A DNA stretch of 64,000 bases from Burkholderiales bacterium (GCA_017307865.1 JAFKGE010000019.1:62001-126000), one strand, 5' to 3'; shown: positions 1-9,229, counted from the stretch's first letter. Numbers and translations are program-made. Notes: generated by a model not told the origin, from the letters alone.

Positions 1-426
1 GCGGCCATTGGCCCAACTGGCCTCGATGACGACGCCGACATAGGGCTCGTTGATCGGCCGGCTGCCGATGATGCGCAAATAGGCCTGGCCGTTGGCGCGG
101 CGCTGCAGCGTGACACGCGCACCGGCCAGCGCTGGGCTGTATTCCACGCCGGCGGCGCGGAACGCCTGCGGCGTGCCTACGCTGGCCTGCAGGGTGGAGG
201 CTTCTTCGGACGAAATCTGCGGAATTTCGACGTCGGCCCGCAGGGGCTCGCCGAGTGCCGAACGCACCGAGACGGCGCCCAGGGCGAGCGCCTGGGCATC
301 CAGGCTGACACCCAGAAGGGCCAGTGCGACGGCCGAGGCCAGAGCGGCTTTTCGGATGAGTGGCTGACGCGCGGCGGCGGCCAGCTCGGGCAATCCCTCA
401 TGGCTCTGGACGATGGTCTTGTGCAT
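1..426 (-). CDS. fimV: FimV-like polar/pilus assembly protein, N-terminal part
   Basis: The gene runs off the left edge and only its first 142 residues are visible. FimV/HubP proteins are membrane-anchored, peptidoglycan-binding organisers of the cell pole needed for type IV pilus function. A hydrophobic signal/anchor stretch lies around residues 24-47 and is followed by the family signature VRSALGEPLRADVEIPQI, then the conserved N-terminal FimV fold. ATG 426 is the first start that keeps the signal segment whole. The gene lies downstream of asd in the same direction, the usual arrangement in beta-proteobacteria. The LysM and TPR parts are outside the window, so full length and integrity cannot be judged. 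Confidence 0.85.
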   Translation of the reverse strand, partial: MHKTIVQSHEGLPELAAAARQPLIRKAALASAVALALLGVSLDAQALALGAVSVRSALGEPLRADVEIPQISSEEASTLQASVGTPQAFRAAGVEYSPALAGARVTLQRRANGQAYLRIIGSRPINEPYVGVVIEASWANGR

Positions 427-544
427 GGCTTTTGAGTGTGGGGCAGGGGCGTCCTGCCAATACCGACTTGGAAATCGACGTTAACATCAACGTATTGGAC
501 TGACAAGCTGAGACGCCTGTTAAGTCCTGACACATGTACAAAGT

Positions 545-564
545 TTGGCCGCATGTGCGGCCAA
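545..564. terminator. Perfect palindrome between asd and fimV
   Basis: A 9-bp perfect inverted repeat, TTGGCCGCA followed by TGCGGCCAA with only TG between the arms, sits 45 bases after the asd stop. It could act as a weak terminator or RNA stabiliser for asd. On the minus strand it is followed by ACTTTGTAC rather than a clear U-run, so intrinsic termination is doubtful; a DNA-binding site is equally possible. Confidence 0.3.
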
Positions 565-608
565 TGTTGTCTGCTCACAACGACCCAGTCTGCTGGGCCG
601 AAAGACGC

Positions 609-1739
609 TCAGCGCTCCAGCAGGATGCGCAGCATGCGGCGCAGCGGTTCGGCCGCGCCCCACAGCAGCTGGTCGCCCACGGTGAAGGCACCCAGGTACT
701 CGGGGCCCATGGCCAGCTTGCGGATGCGGCCGACCGGGATGCTCATGGTGCCGGTCACGGCCACCGGCGTCAAATCCTTGAGCGTGGCTTCCTTGGTGTT
801 GGGCACCACCTTCACCCAATCGTTGTCGGCCGCGATCATGGCCTCGATGTCGGCCACCGGCACGTCCTTCTTGAGCTTGAAGGTCAGCGCCTGGCTGTGG
901 CAGCGCATGGCGCCCACGCGCACGCAAAAACCATCGACCGGAATCGCCGGCGTGCCGAAGCCTTCGCCCTGGCCCATGATCTTGTTGGTTTCGGCCATGC
1001 CCTTCCACTCTTCCTTGGACATGCCGTCGCCCAGGTCCTTGTCGATCCAGGGAATCAGGCTGCCACCCAGCGGCACGCCGAAGTTGGCGGTCTCGGTGGC
1101 CGACAGGGCGCGTTGCTTGCCGATCACCTTGCGGTCGATCTCCAGGATGGCGCTCTTGGGATCATCGAGCAGGTTCGCCACCTCGGCGTTCAGCGTGCCG
1201 TACTGCGTCAGCAGTTCGCGCATGTGCTGCGCGCCACCGCCGCTGGCCGCCTGGTAGGTCTGCGTGTTCATCCATTCGACCAGGCCGGCCTTGTAGAGTG
1301 CGCCCACGCCCATCAGCATGCAGCTGACGGTGCAGTTGCCGCCGATCCAGTTGTTGCCGCCCTTGGCCAGCGCGTTCTGGATGACCGGCATGTTGACCGG
1401 ATCGAGAATGATGACCGCGTCGTCCTTCATGCGCAGCGCGCTGGCGGCGTCGATCCAGTGGCCCTTCCAGCCGGCGGCGCGCAGCTTGGGGAACACCTCG
1501 TTGGTGTAGTCGCCGCCCTGGCAGGTGACGATGATGTCGCAGCGCGCCAGTTGCCGGATGTCGTGCGCGTCCGCCAGCTTCTTTTCGTTCTTGGCCATCG
1601 CGGGTGCCGCGCCGCCGGCGTTGGAGGTGGAGAAGAACAGGGGCTCGATCAAGTCGAAGTCCTTTTCCTCCTGCATGCGATCCATGAGGACGGAGCCGAC
1701 CATGCCGCGCCAGCCGACCAAACCAACCAAACTGCTCAT
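609..1739 (-). CDS. asd: Aspartate-semialdehyde dehydrogenase
   Basis: It reduces aspartyl phosphate to aspartate semialdehyde with NADPH, the branch point to lysine/diaminopimelate, threonine and methionine. The 376-residue product opens with the nucleotide-binding stretch [12 protein letters not shown], and the catalytic cysteine is Cys136 in GGNCTVSC. Length and motifs fit the proteobacterial GWRGMVGS type. ATG 1739 is preceded by an AAGGG-like ribosome site. It is co-directional with the leu genes and fimV, but a divergent TMEM175-type gene separates it from leuB, so it probably has its own promoter in 1740-2024. No other convincing gene was seen in that 285-base gap. Confidence 0.97.
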   Translation of the reverse strand: MSSLVGLVGWRGMVGSVLMDRMQEEKDFDLIEPLFFSTSNAGGAAPAMAKNEKKLADAHDIRQLARCDIIVTCQGGDYTNEVFPKLRAAGWKGHWIDAASALRMKDDAVIILDPVNMPVIQNALAKGGNNWIGGNCTVSCMLMGVGALYKAGLVEWMNTQTYQAASGGGAQHMRELLTQYGTLNAEVANLLDDPKSAILEIDRKVIGKQRALSATETANFGVPLGGSLIPWIDKDLGDGMSKEEWKGMAETNKIMGQGEGFGTPAIPVDGFCVRVGAMRCHSQALTFKLKKDVPVADIEAMIAADNDWVKVVPNTKEATLKDLTPVAVTGTMSIPVGRIRKLAMGPEYLGAFTVGDQLLWGAAEPLRRMLRILLER

Positions 1740-2024
1740 TTTCTAGCCCTTTACAAGTGAAAAACCGGTCAACGGCCACACTGCTCGCCCGGCTCGTCTG
1801 GCCAGGAAGGGCGCACGACGAGCCAGGGCTGGATCAGCCGGTCGTCTTTTTGGTGATGATTGCGCACGCCGCCACGCCAGCCGAGGCGGCGGCGGTGTTC
1901 TGGAGGAACGATTCGGCGGCGAACATGGGGCGATATTGTACCGGAGTCCGGCCCTGCGCCGCTGGTTTTGGGGCGCCTGGCCGCCATCCTCGGCTACAGT
2001 TGCCGCTTGCCCTGCGAGCCCCTC

Positions 2025-2642
2025 ATGCCCTCCACCTTGCTGATGCCCAAGAGTCGCCTCGAAGCCCTGTCCGACGGCGTCTACGCCGTGGCCTTGACGC
2101 TGCTGGCGCTCGACCTCAAGCTCGTGGCCTTGCCCGAGGCCAGCAACGCAAGCCTGGGCGCCGAGCTGGAAAACCTGCTGCCCAAGGCGCTGATCTGGCT
2201 GCTGGCCTTCTGGGTGACGGCGCTGTTCTGGCTGGCGCAAAGCCGCGCGCTGCGCCAGTACGACGAGCTGGACAAGCCGGCCATGACGATCGAGCTGACG
2301 CAACTGGCCCTGATCACCCTGCTGCCCTTTACCTGCAGCCTGATGGCCGAGCACGGCGACCTGGGCACGGCGGCGCTGGTCTACAGCTTGCACCTGACCC
2401 TGTTGGCCGTGCTGTCCTGGCTGCGCATGGCGCGGCTGCTGCGCACGCCCGCGTTGCGCAGCGCCGACGGCTTCGACGAGCCGGCCGCGCGGTGGCAGCT
2501 GCAGCGCGCCGGGGTGGTGGTGCTGTGCGCGCTGCTGACCGTGGCGCTGGCCTGGTGGCTGCCGGCCTGGAACATGCTGGCCATGCTCGGCATCGCGCTG
2601 CATCGGCGCGCCCGCGCCATGCACGGGGCCGCCCGGGCATAG
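2025..2642 (+). CDS. TMEM175/DUF1211-family membrane protein (putative potassium channel)
   Basis: The 205-residue, very hydrophobic protein carries the family motif near its N-terminus (RLEALSDGVYAVALTLL, matching the R...FSDGVxAIxxTLL pattern). It has about five to six membrane segments, as in bacterial TMEM175 proteins, which form potassium-selective pores in the inner membrane. ATG 2025 or ATG 2043 could be the start; no strong ribosome site decides between them. The gene is on the opposite strand to everything around it and sits between leuB and asd, which suggests a later insertion into that conserved block. Function is inferred from family only. Confidence 0.75.
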   Translation: MPSTLLMPKSRLEALSDGVYAVALTLLALDLKLVALPEASNASLGAELENLLPKALIWLLAFWVTALFWLAQSRALRQYDELDKPAMTIELTQLALITLLPFTCSLMAEHGDLGTAALVYSLHLTLLAVLSWLRMARLLRTPALRSADGFDEPAARWQLQRAGVVVLCALLTVALAWWLPAWNMLAMLGIALHRRARAMHGAARA

Positions 2643-2667
2643 CGCCGCGCGCCGCGGGGCTTTGGGG

Positions 2668-3738
2668 TCAGCCCAGCGCCTTCAGCACCGCATCGCCCAT
2701 CTGCACCGTGCCGACCCGGGTCGTGCCTGCGCTGTGGATGTCGGGCGTGCGCAGGCCTTGCGCCAGCACCTTCTTGACGGCGGCCTCGATGCGATCTGCT
2801 GCCTCGGGCTGATTAAGCGAAAAGCGCAGCATCATCGCCGCGCTCAGGATGGTGGCCAGCGGGTTGGCCACGCCCTGGCCCGCGATGTCGGGCGCGCTGC
2901 CGTGGCTGGGCTCGTACAGGCCCTGTTTTTTGTCGTTCAGGCTGGCGCTGGGCAGCATGCCGATGGAGCCGGTGAGCATCGAGGCCTCGTCGCTCAGGAT
3001 GTCGCCGAACATGTTGCCGGTGACGATGACGTCGAAGGCCTTGGGCGCCTTCACCAGCTGCATGGCGGCGTTGTCCACGTACATGTGCTGCAGCTCGACG
3101 TCGGGGTAGTCCCTGTGCGTCTCGATCACCACGTCCTTCCAGAACTGGAAGGTTTCCAGCACGTTGGCTTTGTCGACGCTGGTGACCTTCTTGCCGCGCT
3201 TGCGCGCGGCCTCGAAGGCCACGCGGGCGATGCGCTCGATCTCGGGGCGCGTGTAGCGCATGGTGTCGAAGGCCTCGTCGGCGCCGGGGAAGTGGCCATC
3301 GGCGGCGCTGCGACGGCCGCGCGGCTGACCGAAGTAGATGTCGCCCGTCAGCTCGCGGATGATGAGGATGTCCAGCCCGGCCACCAGCTCGGGCTTGAGG
3401 CTGGATGCGCCCACCAGCTGCTCGTAGCAGATGGCGGGACGGAAGTTGGCGAACAGGCCCAGGTGTTTGCGCAGGCCCAGGATGGCCTGTTCGGGGCGCA
3501 GCGGGCGGTCGAGCGTGTCGTACTTCCAGTCGCCCACGGCGCCGAACAGGATGGCGTCGGCTTGCTTGGCGAGCTTCAGCGTGGACTCGGGCAGGGGGTG
3601 GCCCGCGGCCTCGTAGGCGGCGCCGCCGACCGGAGCGGTTTCCAGCTCGAACTTCAAGTTCAGGGCCTTGAGGACCTTGACGGCCTCGGCGACGATTTCG
3701 GGGCCGATGCCGTCACCCGGGAGAACTGCAATTTTCAT
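2668..3738 (-). CDS. leuB: 3-isopropylmalate dehydrogenase
   Basis: It oxidises and decarboxylates 3-isopropylmalate to 2-oxoisocaproate with NAD, the third step of leucine synthesis. The 356-residue product begins [15 protein letters not shown] and has the metal/substrate region [19 protein letters not shown] and the NAD-binding stretch [13 protein letters not shown]. Length is normal. It follows leuD by 98 bases, a spacer filled by a dispersed repeat (3747-3810), and is the last leu gene of the operon. The end converges with the TMEM175-type gene only 25 bases away. Confidence 0.97.
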   Translation of the reverse strand: MKIAVLPGDGIGPEIVAEAVKVLKALNLKFELETAPVGGAAYEAAGHPLPESTLKLAKQADAILFGAVGDWKYDTLDRPLRPEQAILGLRKHLGLFANFRPAICYEQLVGASSLKPELVAGLDILIIRELTGDIYFGQPRGRRSAADGHFPGADEAFDTMRYTRPEIERIARVAFEAARKRGKKVTSVDKANVLETFQFWKDVVIETHRDYPDVELQHMYVDNAAMQLVKAPKAFDVIVTGNMFGDILSDEASMLTGSIGMLPSASLNDKKQGLYEPSHGSAPDIAGQGVANPLATILSAAMMLRFSLNQPEAADRIEAAVKKVLAQGLRTPDIHSAGTTRVGTVQMGDAVLKALG

Positions 3739-3746
3739 GACTCAGA

Positions 3747-3810
3747 TACTATTTTATTAATAGCAGCTTGCGCTTGCTGCAAGCCGGCTGGAAGCTGATT
3801 TTGCTTGAAA
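3747..3810 (+). repeat. Dispersed ~60-bp repeat, copy 1 (leuD-leuB spacer)
   Basis: Forward-orientation member of the family that recurs nine times in the window. The core is AATAGCAGCTTGCGCTTGCT followed by GCCGGCTGGAAGC and a T-rich tail GATTTTGCTTGAAA. The consensus core is ATAGCTGCTNGCGCTTGAT, then ACAAGCGCT, then a pyrimidine-rich end. It occupies most of the leuD-leuB spacer and would be transcribed within the operon. Confidence 0.75.
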
Positions 3811-3836
3811 CCCTGGGCGCGCCACCACGCGCCGCT

Positions 3837-4493
3837 TCAACCCAGGGTGCCGAAGGTGTGGGCCAGCCAGGGCTTGGCGGCCAGGCGGCGCGCCTCGAAG
3901 CTCTTGATCTCGTCCTGGTGACGCAGCGTGAGGCCGATGTCGTCCAGGCCGCCCAGCAGGCAGAACTTGCGAAATGGCTGCACGTCGAACGCGATTTCGG
4001 CGCCATCGGGCTGGACGACGACCTGGCGCTGCAGGTCGACCGTGAGCTGGTAGCCGACAAAGGCCTGCACCTCATCGAACAAGCGGGCGATGACCGAGTC
4101 GGGCAGCACGATGGGCAGCAGACCGTTCTTGAAGCAGTTGTTGAAGAAGATGTCGGCAAAGCTGGGCGCCAGAATGGCGCGAAAGCCATACTGCTGCAGC
4201 GCCCACGGGGCGTGCTCGCGGCTGGAGCCGCAGCCGAAGTTCTTGCGCGCCAGCAGGATGGAGGCGCCCACATAGCGCGGCTGGTTGAGCACGAAGTCCG
4301 GATTGGGCTTGCGCGTGGCCGGGTCCATGCCCGGCTCGCCGTGGTCCAGGTAGCGCCATTCGTCGAACAGATTGGGGCCGAAGCCGGTCTTCTTGATCGA
4401 CTTGAGGAACTGCTTGGGAATGATGGCGTCGGTGTCGACGTTCTCGCGGTCCAGCGGGGCCACCAGGCCCTTGTGCACGGTGAATTTGTCCAT
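3837..4493 (-). CDS. leuD: 3-isopropylmalate dehydratase small subunit
   Basis: With LeuC it isomerises 2-isopropylmalate to 3-isopropylmalate. The 218-residue product starts [20 protein letters not shown] and contains the hallmark swivelling-domain signature [13 protein letters not shown]. It matches the long form of LeuD typical of proteobacteria. It is preceded by the entericidin-like gene (18 bases) and followed by leuB, so it is within the leu transcript. Confidence 0.97.
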   Translation of the reverse strand: MDKFTVHKGLVAPLDRENVDTDAIIPKQFLKSIKKTGFGPNLFDEWRYLDHGEPGMDPATRKPNPDFVLNQPRYVGASILLARKNFGCGSSREHAPWALQQYGFRAILAPSFADIFFNNCFKNGLLPIVLPDSVIARLFDEVQAFVGYQLTVDLQRQVVVQPDGAEIAFDVQPFRKFCLLGGLDDIGLTLRHQDEIKSFEARRLAAKPWLAHTFGTLG

Positions 4494-4511
4494 GGTGAAG
4501 TGATGCCTGGC

Positions 4512-4640
4512 TTATTTGTCGGCGGCGCGCTCGATGGCGCCGCCGGCCTTTTGCACGTCCTGGCCGACGCCCTTGACGGTGTTGCATCCGGCCAGCACGA
4601 AGGTCAGCGCGAGGGCGAGGAGGGTGGCGGTTTTGCTCAT
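4512..4640 (-). CDS. Entericidin-like small lipoprotein
   Basis: A 42-residue peptide with an N-terminal signal and lipobox (LTFVLAGC), then the family tail NTVKGVGQDVQKAGGAIERA. This is the classic entericidin A/B layout, small cell-envelope lipoproteins described in E. coli as an antidote/toxin pair. The start was set at ATG 4640 because AGGAG lies just upstream and the signal peptide begins there; a longer reading from 4697 would overlap leuC. Only one copy is present. It is inserted between leuC and leuD in the same direction and is presumably co-transcribed with leucine synthesis. Its role there is unknown. Confidence 0.85.
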   Translation of the reverse strand: MSKTATLLALALTFVLAGCNTVKGVGQDVQKAGGAIERAADK

Positions 4641-4662
4641 GGTTGGCTCCTTGGGTTGGGGG

Positions 4663-6117
4663 TCAGGCAAATTGGCGAATGTCGACGAAGTGGCCATGCA
4701 CCGCCGCGGCGGCGGCCATGGCCGGGCTGACCAGGTGGGTGCGCCCGCCCGCGCCCTGGCGGCCCTCGAAGTTGCGGTTGCTGGTGGAGGCGCAGCGCTC
4801 GCCGGGCTCCAGTCGATCGGCGTTCATGGCCAGGCACATGCTGCAGCCGGGCTCGCGCCACTCGAAGCCGGCGGCGGTGAAGATCTTGTCCAGCCCCTCG
4901 GCCTCGGCCTGCTGCTTGACCAGGCCCGAGCCCGGCACCACCATCGCGAGCTTGACGTTGGGCGCCACCTTGCGCCCGATTTTCTTCAGCGTGGCGGCGG
5001 CCGCGCGCAGGTCTTCGATGCGGCTGTTGGTGCAGCTGCCGATGAAGACCTTGTCGATGTGGATGTCGCTCATGGCCTTGTTGGGCTGCAGGCCCATGTA
5101 GGTCAGCGCGCGCTCGATGGCGTGGCGCTTGCTGGCGTCCTTTTCCTTGTCGGGGTCGGGCACGCGGGCGTCGATGCCGACCACCATCTCGGGGCTGGTG
5201 CCCCAGCTGACCTGCGGCACGATGGCGCGGGCGTCCAGCTCGACCACGGCGTCGAACTTGGCGCCTTCGTCGCTGTGCAGCGTGCGCCAATCGGCCACGG
5301 CCTGGTCCCACTCGGGGCCGCCGACGAACTTGCCCGTGACCGGGTCGGTGCCGGGCGCCATGGCGCGGCCCTTGACGTAGTCGATGGTCTTGTCGTCGAC
5401 CGCCACCAGGCCGGCGCGTGCGCCGGCCTCGATGGCCATGTTGCACACCGTCATGCGGCCTTCCATGCTGAGGGCGCGAATGGCGTCGCCGCCGAATTCG
5501 ATGGTGTAGCCGGTGCCGCCGGCGGTGCCGATCTTGCCGATGATGGCCAGCACGATGTCCTTGGCGGTGATGCCTGGTGCCACCTGGCCGTTGACGCGGA
5601 TCAGCATGTTCCTGGCCTTCTTGGCCAGCAGGGTCTGGGTGGCCAGCACGTGCTCGACCTCGCTGGTGCCGATGCCGTGCGCCAGCGCGCCAAAGGCGCC
5701 GTGCGTGCTGGTGTGGCTGTCGCCGCAGACGACGGTCATGCCCGGCAGGGTGGCGCCGTTTTCGGGGCCGATCACGTGCACGATGCCCTGGCGCTGGTTC
5801 AGGAATGGAAAGTACGCCGCCGCGCCCACGCTCTTGATGTTGGCGTCCAGCGTGGTCACCTGCTCCTTGCTGATCGGGTCTTCGATGCCGTCGTAGCCGC
5901 GCTCCCAGCCGGTGGTGGGCGTGTTGTGGTCGGCCGTGGCCACCACGCTGCTGGTGCGCCAGACCTTGCGGTGCGCCTGGCGCAGGCCCTCGAAGGCCTG
6001 CGGGCTGGTGACCTCGTGGACGAGGTGACGGTCGATGTAGAGGATGGCGGTGCCGTCGTCCTCGGTGTGGACGACGTGCTCGTCCCAGATCTTGTCGTAC
6101 AGCGTGCGGGCGGACAT
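4663..6117 (-). CDS. leuC: 3-isopropylmalate dehydratase large subunit
   Basis: Catalytic, [4Fe-4S]-containing subunit of isopropylmalate isomerase. The 484-residue product shows the aconitase-family cysteines in FIGSCTNSR and in CSMCLAMN, and the motif [14 protein letters not shown]. It is first of the leu genes, 33 bases downstream of a LysR gene in the same direction. Start [16 protein letters not shown] fits the family; an AGGAAG-like ribosome site precedes ATG 6117. Confidence 0.98.
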   Translation of the reverse strand: MSARTLYDKIWDEHVVHTEDDGTAILYIDRHLVHEVTSPQAFEGLRQAHRKVWRTSSVVATADHNTPTTGWERGYDGIEDPISKEQVTTLDANIKSVGAAAYFPFLNQRQGIVHVIGPENGATLPGMTVVCGDSHTSTHGAFGALAHGIGTSEVEHVLATQTLLAKKARNMLIRVNGQVAPGITAKDIVLAIIGKIGTAGGTGYTIEFGGDAIRALSMEGRMTVCNMAIEAGARAGLVAVDDKTIDYVKGRAMAPGTDPVTGKFVGGPEWDQAVADWRTLHSDEGAKFDAVVELDARAIVPQVSWGTSPEMVVGIDARVPDPDKEKDASKRHAIERALTYMGLQPNKAMSDIHIDKVFIGSCTNSRIEDLRAAAATLKKIGRKVAPNVKLAMVVPGSGLVKQQAEAEGLDKIFTAAGFEWREPGCSMCLAMNADRLEPGERCASTSNRNFEGRQGAGGRTHLVSPAMAAAAAVHGHFVDIRQFA

Positions 6118-6150
6118 GGTGCGGGGAACTTCCTTTGGGTGATTGAAATT

Positions 6151-7071
6151 TTAGGCCTTGCCTGCGGCCGTCAGGTGCTCGACCAGGGCGCGGGTGGTGA
6201 CGGGCAGGCTGGCGAAGTCGCGCGCGACCAGGCTGATGCGGCGCCGCGCCCAGTCGTCCTGCAAGGGGATGCAGCGCAGCGGGCTGGCGCCGTGCACGAG
6301 CTCGAACGCGCGCTGCGGCATCACGCCCACGCCCAGGCCGTTGGCGATCATGCGGCACATGGCGTCCAGCCCGGTCACGCGAATGCGCAGGCGCACGCTG
6401 CGGCCCGCCTGCGCCGCCGCCTGGTGCATGGCCAGCGCGATCGAGCTGCCGGCGTGCAGGCCGACGTGGTCGTAGTCCAGCGTGTCTACAAAATGAATAG
6501 CTGCTCGCGCTTTGGGGACAAGGCCTGGCGGCGCAATCAATGCCAAACGGTCTTCGCGGTAGGGGCGCGCCTGCAGCGTGCTCACGCCGCTGCCGGTGTT
6601 GCAGATGCCCAGGTCGGCCGCACCTTCCAGCACGGCGCGCTCCACCTCGGAGGACAAATGCTCTTCCAGATCGATCTTGACCTGCGGGTGGCCGTGGACG
6701 AAGCGCCCCAGGTCTTCCGGCAGGAACTGCACGATGGCCGACATGCTGGCGTGCATGCGCACGTGGCCGCGCACGCCGCTGGCGTATTCGCTCAGCTCGC
6801 CGTGCAGCTTGTCCAGGCCATACAGCACGTTGCGGGCGTGGTGCAGCAGGCTTTGGCCCGCTGGCGTCAGCGTGACGCCACGCGCCTGGCGATAGAGCAG
6901 GGGCGTGCCCAGCGCGCCTTCGAGCTCGGCCACGCGCTTGCTGACGGCGGAAGCGGCAATGCTTTCGCGCTGCGCCGCCTGCGCGATGCTGCCCACCTCT
7001 GCCACGGCCACGAAGAGCTGCAGCGAGGTCATGTCCAATCGACGATCGGGTGAGCGGGCGAGGGCGGTCAT
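6151..7071 (-). CDS. LysR-family transcriptional regulator
   Basis: The 306-residue protein has an N-terminal winged helix (about residues 14-73, with SIAASAVSKRVAELEGALG as recognition region) and a LysR substrate-binding domain ending near residue 305. It sits immediately upstream of leuC in the same direction, so it may be co-transcribed with and regulate the leu operon, but the effector is unknown. Unusually, residues of about 180-196 (PGLVPKARAAIHFVD) are encoded by a copy of the dispersed repeat (6486-6547) that stays in frame. Normal LysR proteins have a hinge-proximal loop of similar length here, so the protein may still be functional. Confidence 0.9.
   Translation of the reverse strand: MTALARSPDRRLDMTSLQLFVAVAEVGSIAQAAQRESIAASAVSKRVAELEGALGTPLLYRQARGVTLTPAGQSLLHHARNVLYGLDKLHGELSEYASGVRGHVRMHASMSAIVQFLPEDLGRFVHGHPQVKIDLEEHLSSEVERAVLEGAADLGICNTGSGVSTLQARPYREDRLALIAPPGLVPKARAAIHFVDTLDYDHVGLHAGSSIALAMHQAAAQAGRSVRLRIRVTGLDAMCRMIANGLGVGVMPQRAFELVHGASPLRCIPLQDDWARRRISLVARDFASLPVTTRALVEHLTAAGKA
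6486..6547 (+). repeat. Dispersed ~60-bp repeat, copy 2 (inside the LysR gene)
   Basis: Forward copy with core AATAGCTGCTCGCGCTTTGG, then GACAAGGCCTGG and the tail ending TGCCAAA. It lies antisense to, and entirely inside, the LysR coding sequence and keeps the reading frame open. Confidence 0.7.
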
Positions 7072-7383
7072 GGCGCGCTGAGCGGTTCAGGCATCTTCAA
7101 ACGAGTTGGCTGGTTGGATTATCAACCAATTTCTGGTTTTGACATCGCCAAACGAGATGCTTCGCGTCAAATCGCCAAGAGATCACCGAGTGTTGCAAGC
7201 TTGCGATTTGTCCCCGTGCCTTGTGGGCGGACTTGTGGAAAAGTGCCTGAACAAGCCGCGCAAGCCGCGCCCTGTCTGGCTTTGCGGGCGATGCCTCAAT
7301 TTTGAGCAGCGGCTTTTCGGCTTGTCGCCATGCTCGCTCGCTGCGATGACGCCGTGATCGAACCGTTACCATCGGCGCCCCGA
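7072..7383. other. Non-coding stretch between the LysR gene and the nuclease gene
   Basis: No convincing gene. It holds the divergent control region for the LysR gene and the nuclease-like gene. A 6-6-6 inverted repeat, TGGTTG gattat CAACCA at 7111-7128, lies 40 bases upstream of the LysR start and is a plausible LysR operator. The rest is noticeably less GC-rich than the flanks. Confidence 0.4.
7111..7128. promoter_or_regulatory. Inverted repeat, possible LysR operator
   Basis: TGGTTG-N6-CAACCA dyad 40 bases upstream of the LysR start codon. LysR regulators usually bind dyads in such divergent regions for autoregulation. The assignment rests on position and symmetry only. Confidence 0.3.
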
Positions 7384-7836
7384 ATGGATGGAGAAGCAGG
7401 CGTGTTGGCAACGGCCTTGTTGTGTTGGGTTTTGAGCGTCGGCGACGGTGATTCGCTCAAGGTGCGCTGCCCGCAGGCGCCGCACCAGCGCACGCTGCGG
7501 CTGCGCGTGGCCGAGATCGACGCGCCGGAGTTGCGCCAGGCGTTCGGGCGCAGGTCGCGGCAGGCGCTGGCCGCGTTGTGCCAGCGCCAGCGCGCCCAGG
7601 TGGAGATCCATGAGCAGGACGTCTACGGCCGCTCGGTGGCGCGCGTGCGCTGCCAGGGCGTGGACGTGGCCCAGGCCCAGGTGCGAGCCGGCATGGCGTG
7701 GGTGGCGCCGGGTTACGCACGCGGCGACGGTGATCTGCAAGCCCTGGAGCGCCAAGCCCGCCGGCAACGCACCGGCCTGTGGGCGCAGGCGCGGCCCACG
7801 CCCCCGTGGGTGTATCGCCACCGCCGCTCGCGCTGA
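7384..7836 (+). CDS. Staphylococcal-nuclease-like (SNase/thermonuclease) protein
   Basis: A 150-residue protein with the SNase fold. VGDGDSLKV marks the first strand, RLRVAEIDAPE is the conserved active-site turn carrying an Arg, and GRSVARVRCQGVDVAQAQV contains the second catalytic segment. Family members cleave DNA or RNA with calcium, often outside the cytoplasm. The first 17 residues are hydrophobic (LATALLCWVL) and may be a signal or anchor, which is why ATG 7384 was chosen over an upstream in-frame ATG at 7330. It converges with the spermidine gene 8 bases away. Substrate and location are inferred. Confidence 0.8.
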   Translation: MDGEAGVLATALLCWVLSVGDGDSLKVRCPQAPHQRTLRLRVAEIDAPELRQAFGRRSRQALAALCQRQRAQVEIHEQDVYGRSVARVRCQGVDVAQAQVRAGMAWVAPGYARGDGDLQALERQARRQRTGLWAQARPTPPWVYRHRRSR

Positions 7837-7844
7837 GGGCCGCT

Positions 7845-9098
7845 TCAAGCCAGCATGGCGCGGTAGTAGTTGGGCAGGGCGAACAGCGCGCCGTGCACGT
7901 CGGCGTTGTAGTGCTGCAGCCGAGCGATGGCACGCTGGTCGATGCGCGCCTGCACGTCCGGCTTGGCCAGGCTGGCGGGGCGCAGCGCGTCGGACGCCAC
8001 GGCCAGCCCCCAGTAGGCGCCGTACAGCGGGATGTACAGGCCGTAGGGGCTGACCTGCGCAAAGCGCTGGTGCAGGTGGCCCAGCAGCGTGCGCACCTGG
8101 GCCGGGTGAAACACGGGGCTGCCCAGGTGCAGCACCAGCGCCCCGCCGGGCGCCAGCGCCCGCTGCATGCGGGCCAGCGCCGCCGGCTCGTACAGCGCGC
8201 TGGCAGGGGTGTCCGGGTCGGTCAGGTCCATCAGGATCAGGTCGAACTGGCCGGGCGAGCGGTCCACATAGGCCATGCCGTCGCCGATCTCGATGCGCAC
8301 GCGCGCATCGTCCAGCGCGCCGCGATGCACCGCGTGCAGTTCCTGGCGGGCCAGCTCGACGACCTGCGCGTCGAGTTCGGCAATCACCACCTCGCGCACG
8401 CTGGGGTGCTTGAGCAGCTCTTCGGCGGCGCCGCCATCGCCGCCGCCGATGATCAGGCAACGCTGCGGCGCGGGGTGGGCGATGGCGGCCGGGTGCACCA
8501 GCGCCTCGTGGTAGAAAAATTCTTCCTTCTCGGACGTCATGAAGCGGCCATCGAGCCGCAGCACGCGGCCGAAGCGGGGCGTTTGCAGCAGCTCCAGCGA
8601 CTGATGCGGTGTGTTCTGGCGCTCCAGCACCGTGCCGCGCAGGCTGAAGGCCGCCGACGGCGTCAGGTTCTCGACGATCCAGCCTTCCTCCTCGGGCGCG
8701 GGCGAGGCCTGGGGCGACGTCGCGCCGATGTCGCCGCGCAGCAGGCGGTTGCGCACCACGCGCTGCGGCCGGTAGGCCTGCACGACGTTTTCCAGCAATT
8801 GGCTGGCCTTGGTGGAGTTGTCGGTGGAGAAATTGCACACGTACACGTCGAGCGTGACGTTGCCGGTCTCGGGCCAGGTGTGGATCGCCAGGTGCGATTC
8901 GGCCAGCAGCAGGGTGCCGGTCACGCCACCGGGCTGGCCTTGCCATTCTGGAAACTGCACCCAGCGGTCGTCCACGCGGGTCAGGCCAGCCGCCTCGGTC
9001 TGTGTGCGGCACAGCCGGGCAATGGCGTCGGGGTCGGTCATCAATTGCGGTGCGCATTGGCACGCATACAGATCAGCGGTCAGGTGCAAACCTTGCAC
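7845..9098 (-). CDS. SpeD-SpeE fusion: S-adenosylmethionine decarboxylase / spermidine synthase
   Basis: A single 417-residue chain joins two consecutive polyamine enzymes. Residues 1-110 are a bacterial AdoMet decarboxylase proenzyme, with the self-cleavage/pyruvoyl serine Ser68 in LLAESHLAIHTWPE and the proton-donor cysteine Cys88 in YVCNF. Residues 140-417 are an aminopropyltransferase, with the AdoMet-type loop IIGGGDGGAAEELL (218-223 is GGGDGG) and the catalytic region ILMDLTDPD. Fusion would deliver decarboxylated AdoMet directly to spermidine synthase. The start is GTG 9098 because a strong AAGGAGG lies 9 bases upstream; an open frame continues to 9272 but lacks family similarity. Confidence 0.9.
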   Translation of the reverse strand: MQGLHLTADLYACQCAPQLMTDPDAIARLCRTQTEAAGLTRVDDRWVQFPEWQGQPGGVTGTLLLAESHLAIHTWPETGNVTLDVYVCNFSTDNSTKASQLLENVVQAYRPQRVVRNRLLRGDIGATSPQASPAPEEEGWIVENLTPSAAFSLRGTVLERQNTPHQSLELLQTPRFGRVLRLDGRFMTSEKEEFFYHEALVHPAAIAHPAPQRCLIIGGGDGGAAEELLKHPSVREVVIAELDAQVVELARQELHAVHRGALDDARVRIEIGDGMAYVDRSPGQFDLILMDLTDPDTPASALYEPAALARMQRALAPGGALVLHLGSPVFHPAQVRTLLGHLHQRFAQVSPYGLYIPLYGAYWGLAVASDALRPASLAKPDVQARIDQRAIARLQHYNADVHGALFALPNYYRAMLA

Positions 9099-9229
9099 GC
9101 CCTTCACCTCCTTGGAGCCCGGCCGAGCGGGTGGTCCGATCGCGTCCGGTGTTGTGAGACAAAGCGTTTGATTGTAGGAGGTGCGCAGCGCACGGCCAGC
9201 GAACGCACTACATGGCGGACGGGGCCACG

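Noticed and set aside
4516-7053. Very long open frame (845 codons) antisense to leuC and the LysR gene
   Set aside because: High GC leaves long stop-free frames opposite real genes. It overlaps two well-supported genes completely and its translation is low-complexity (Ala/Gly/His/Val/Asp).
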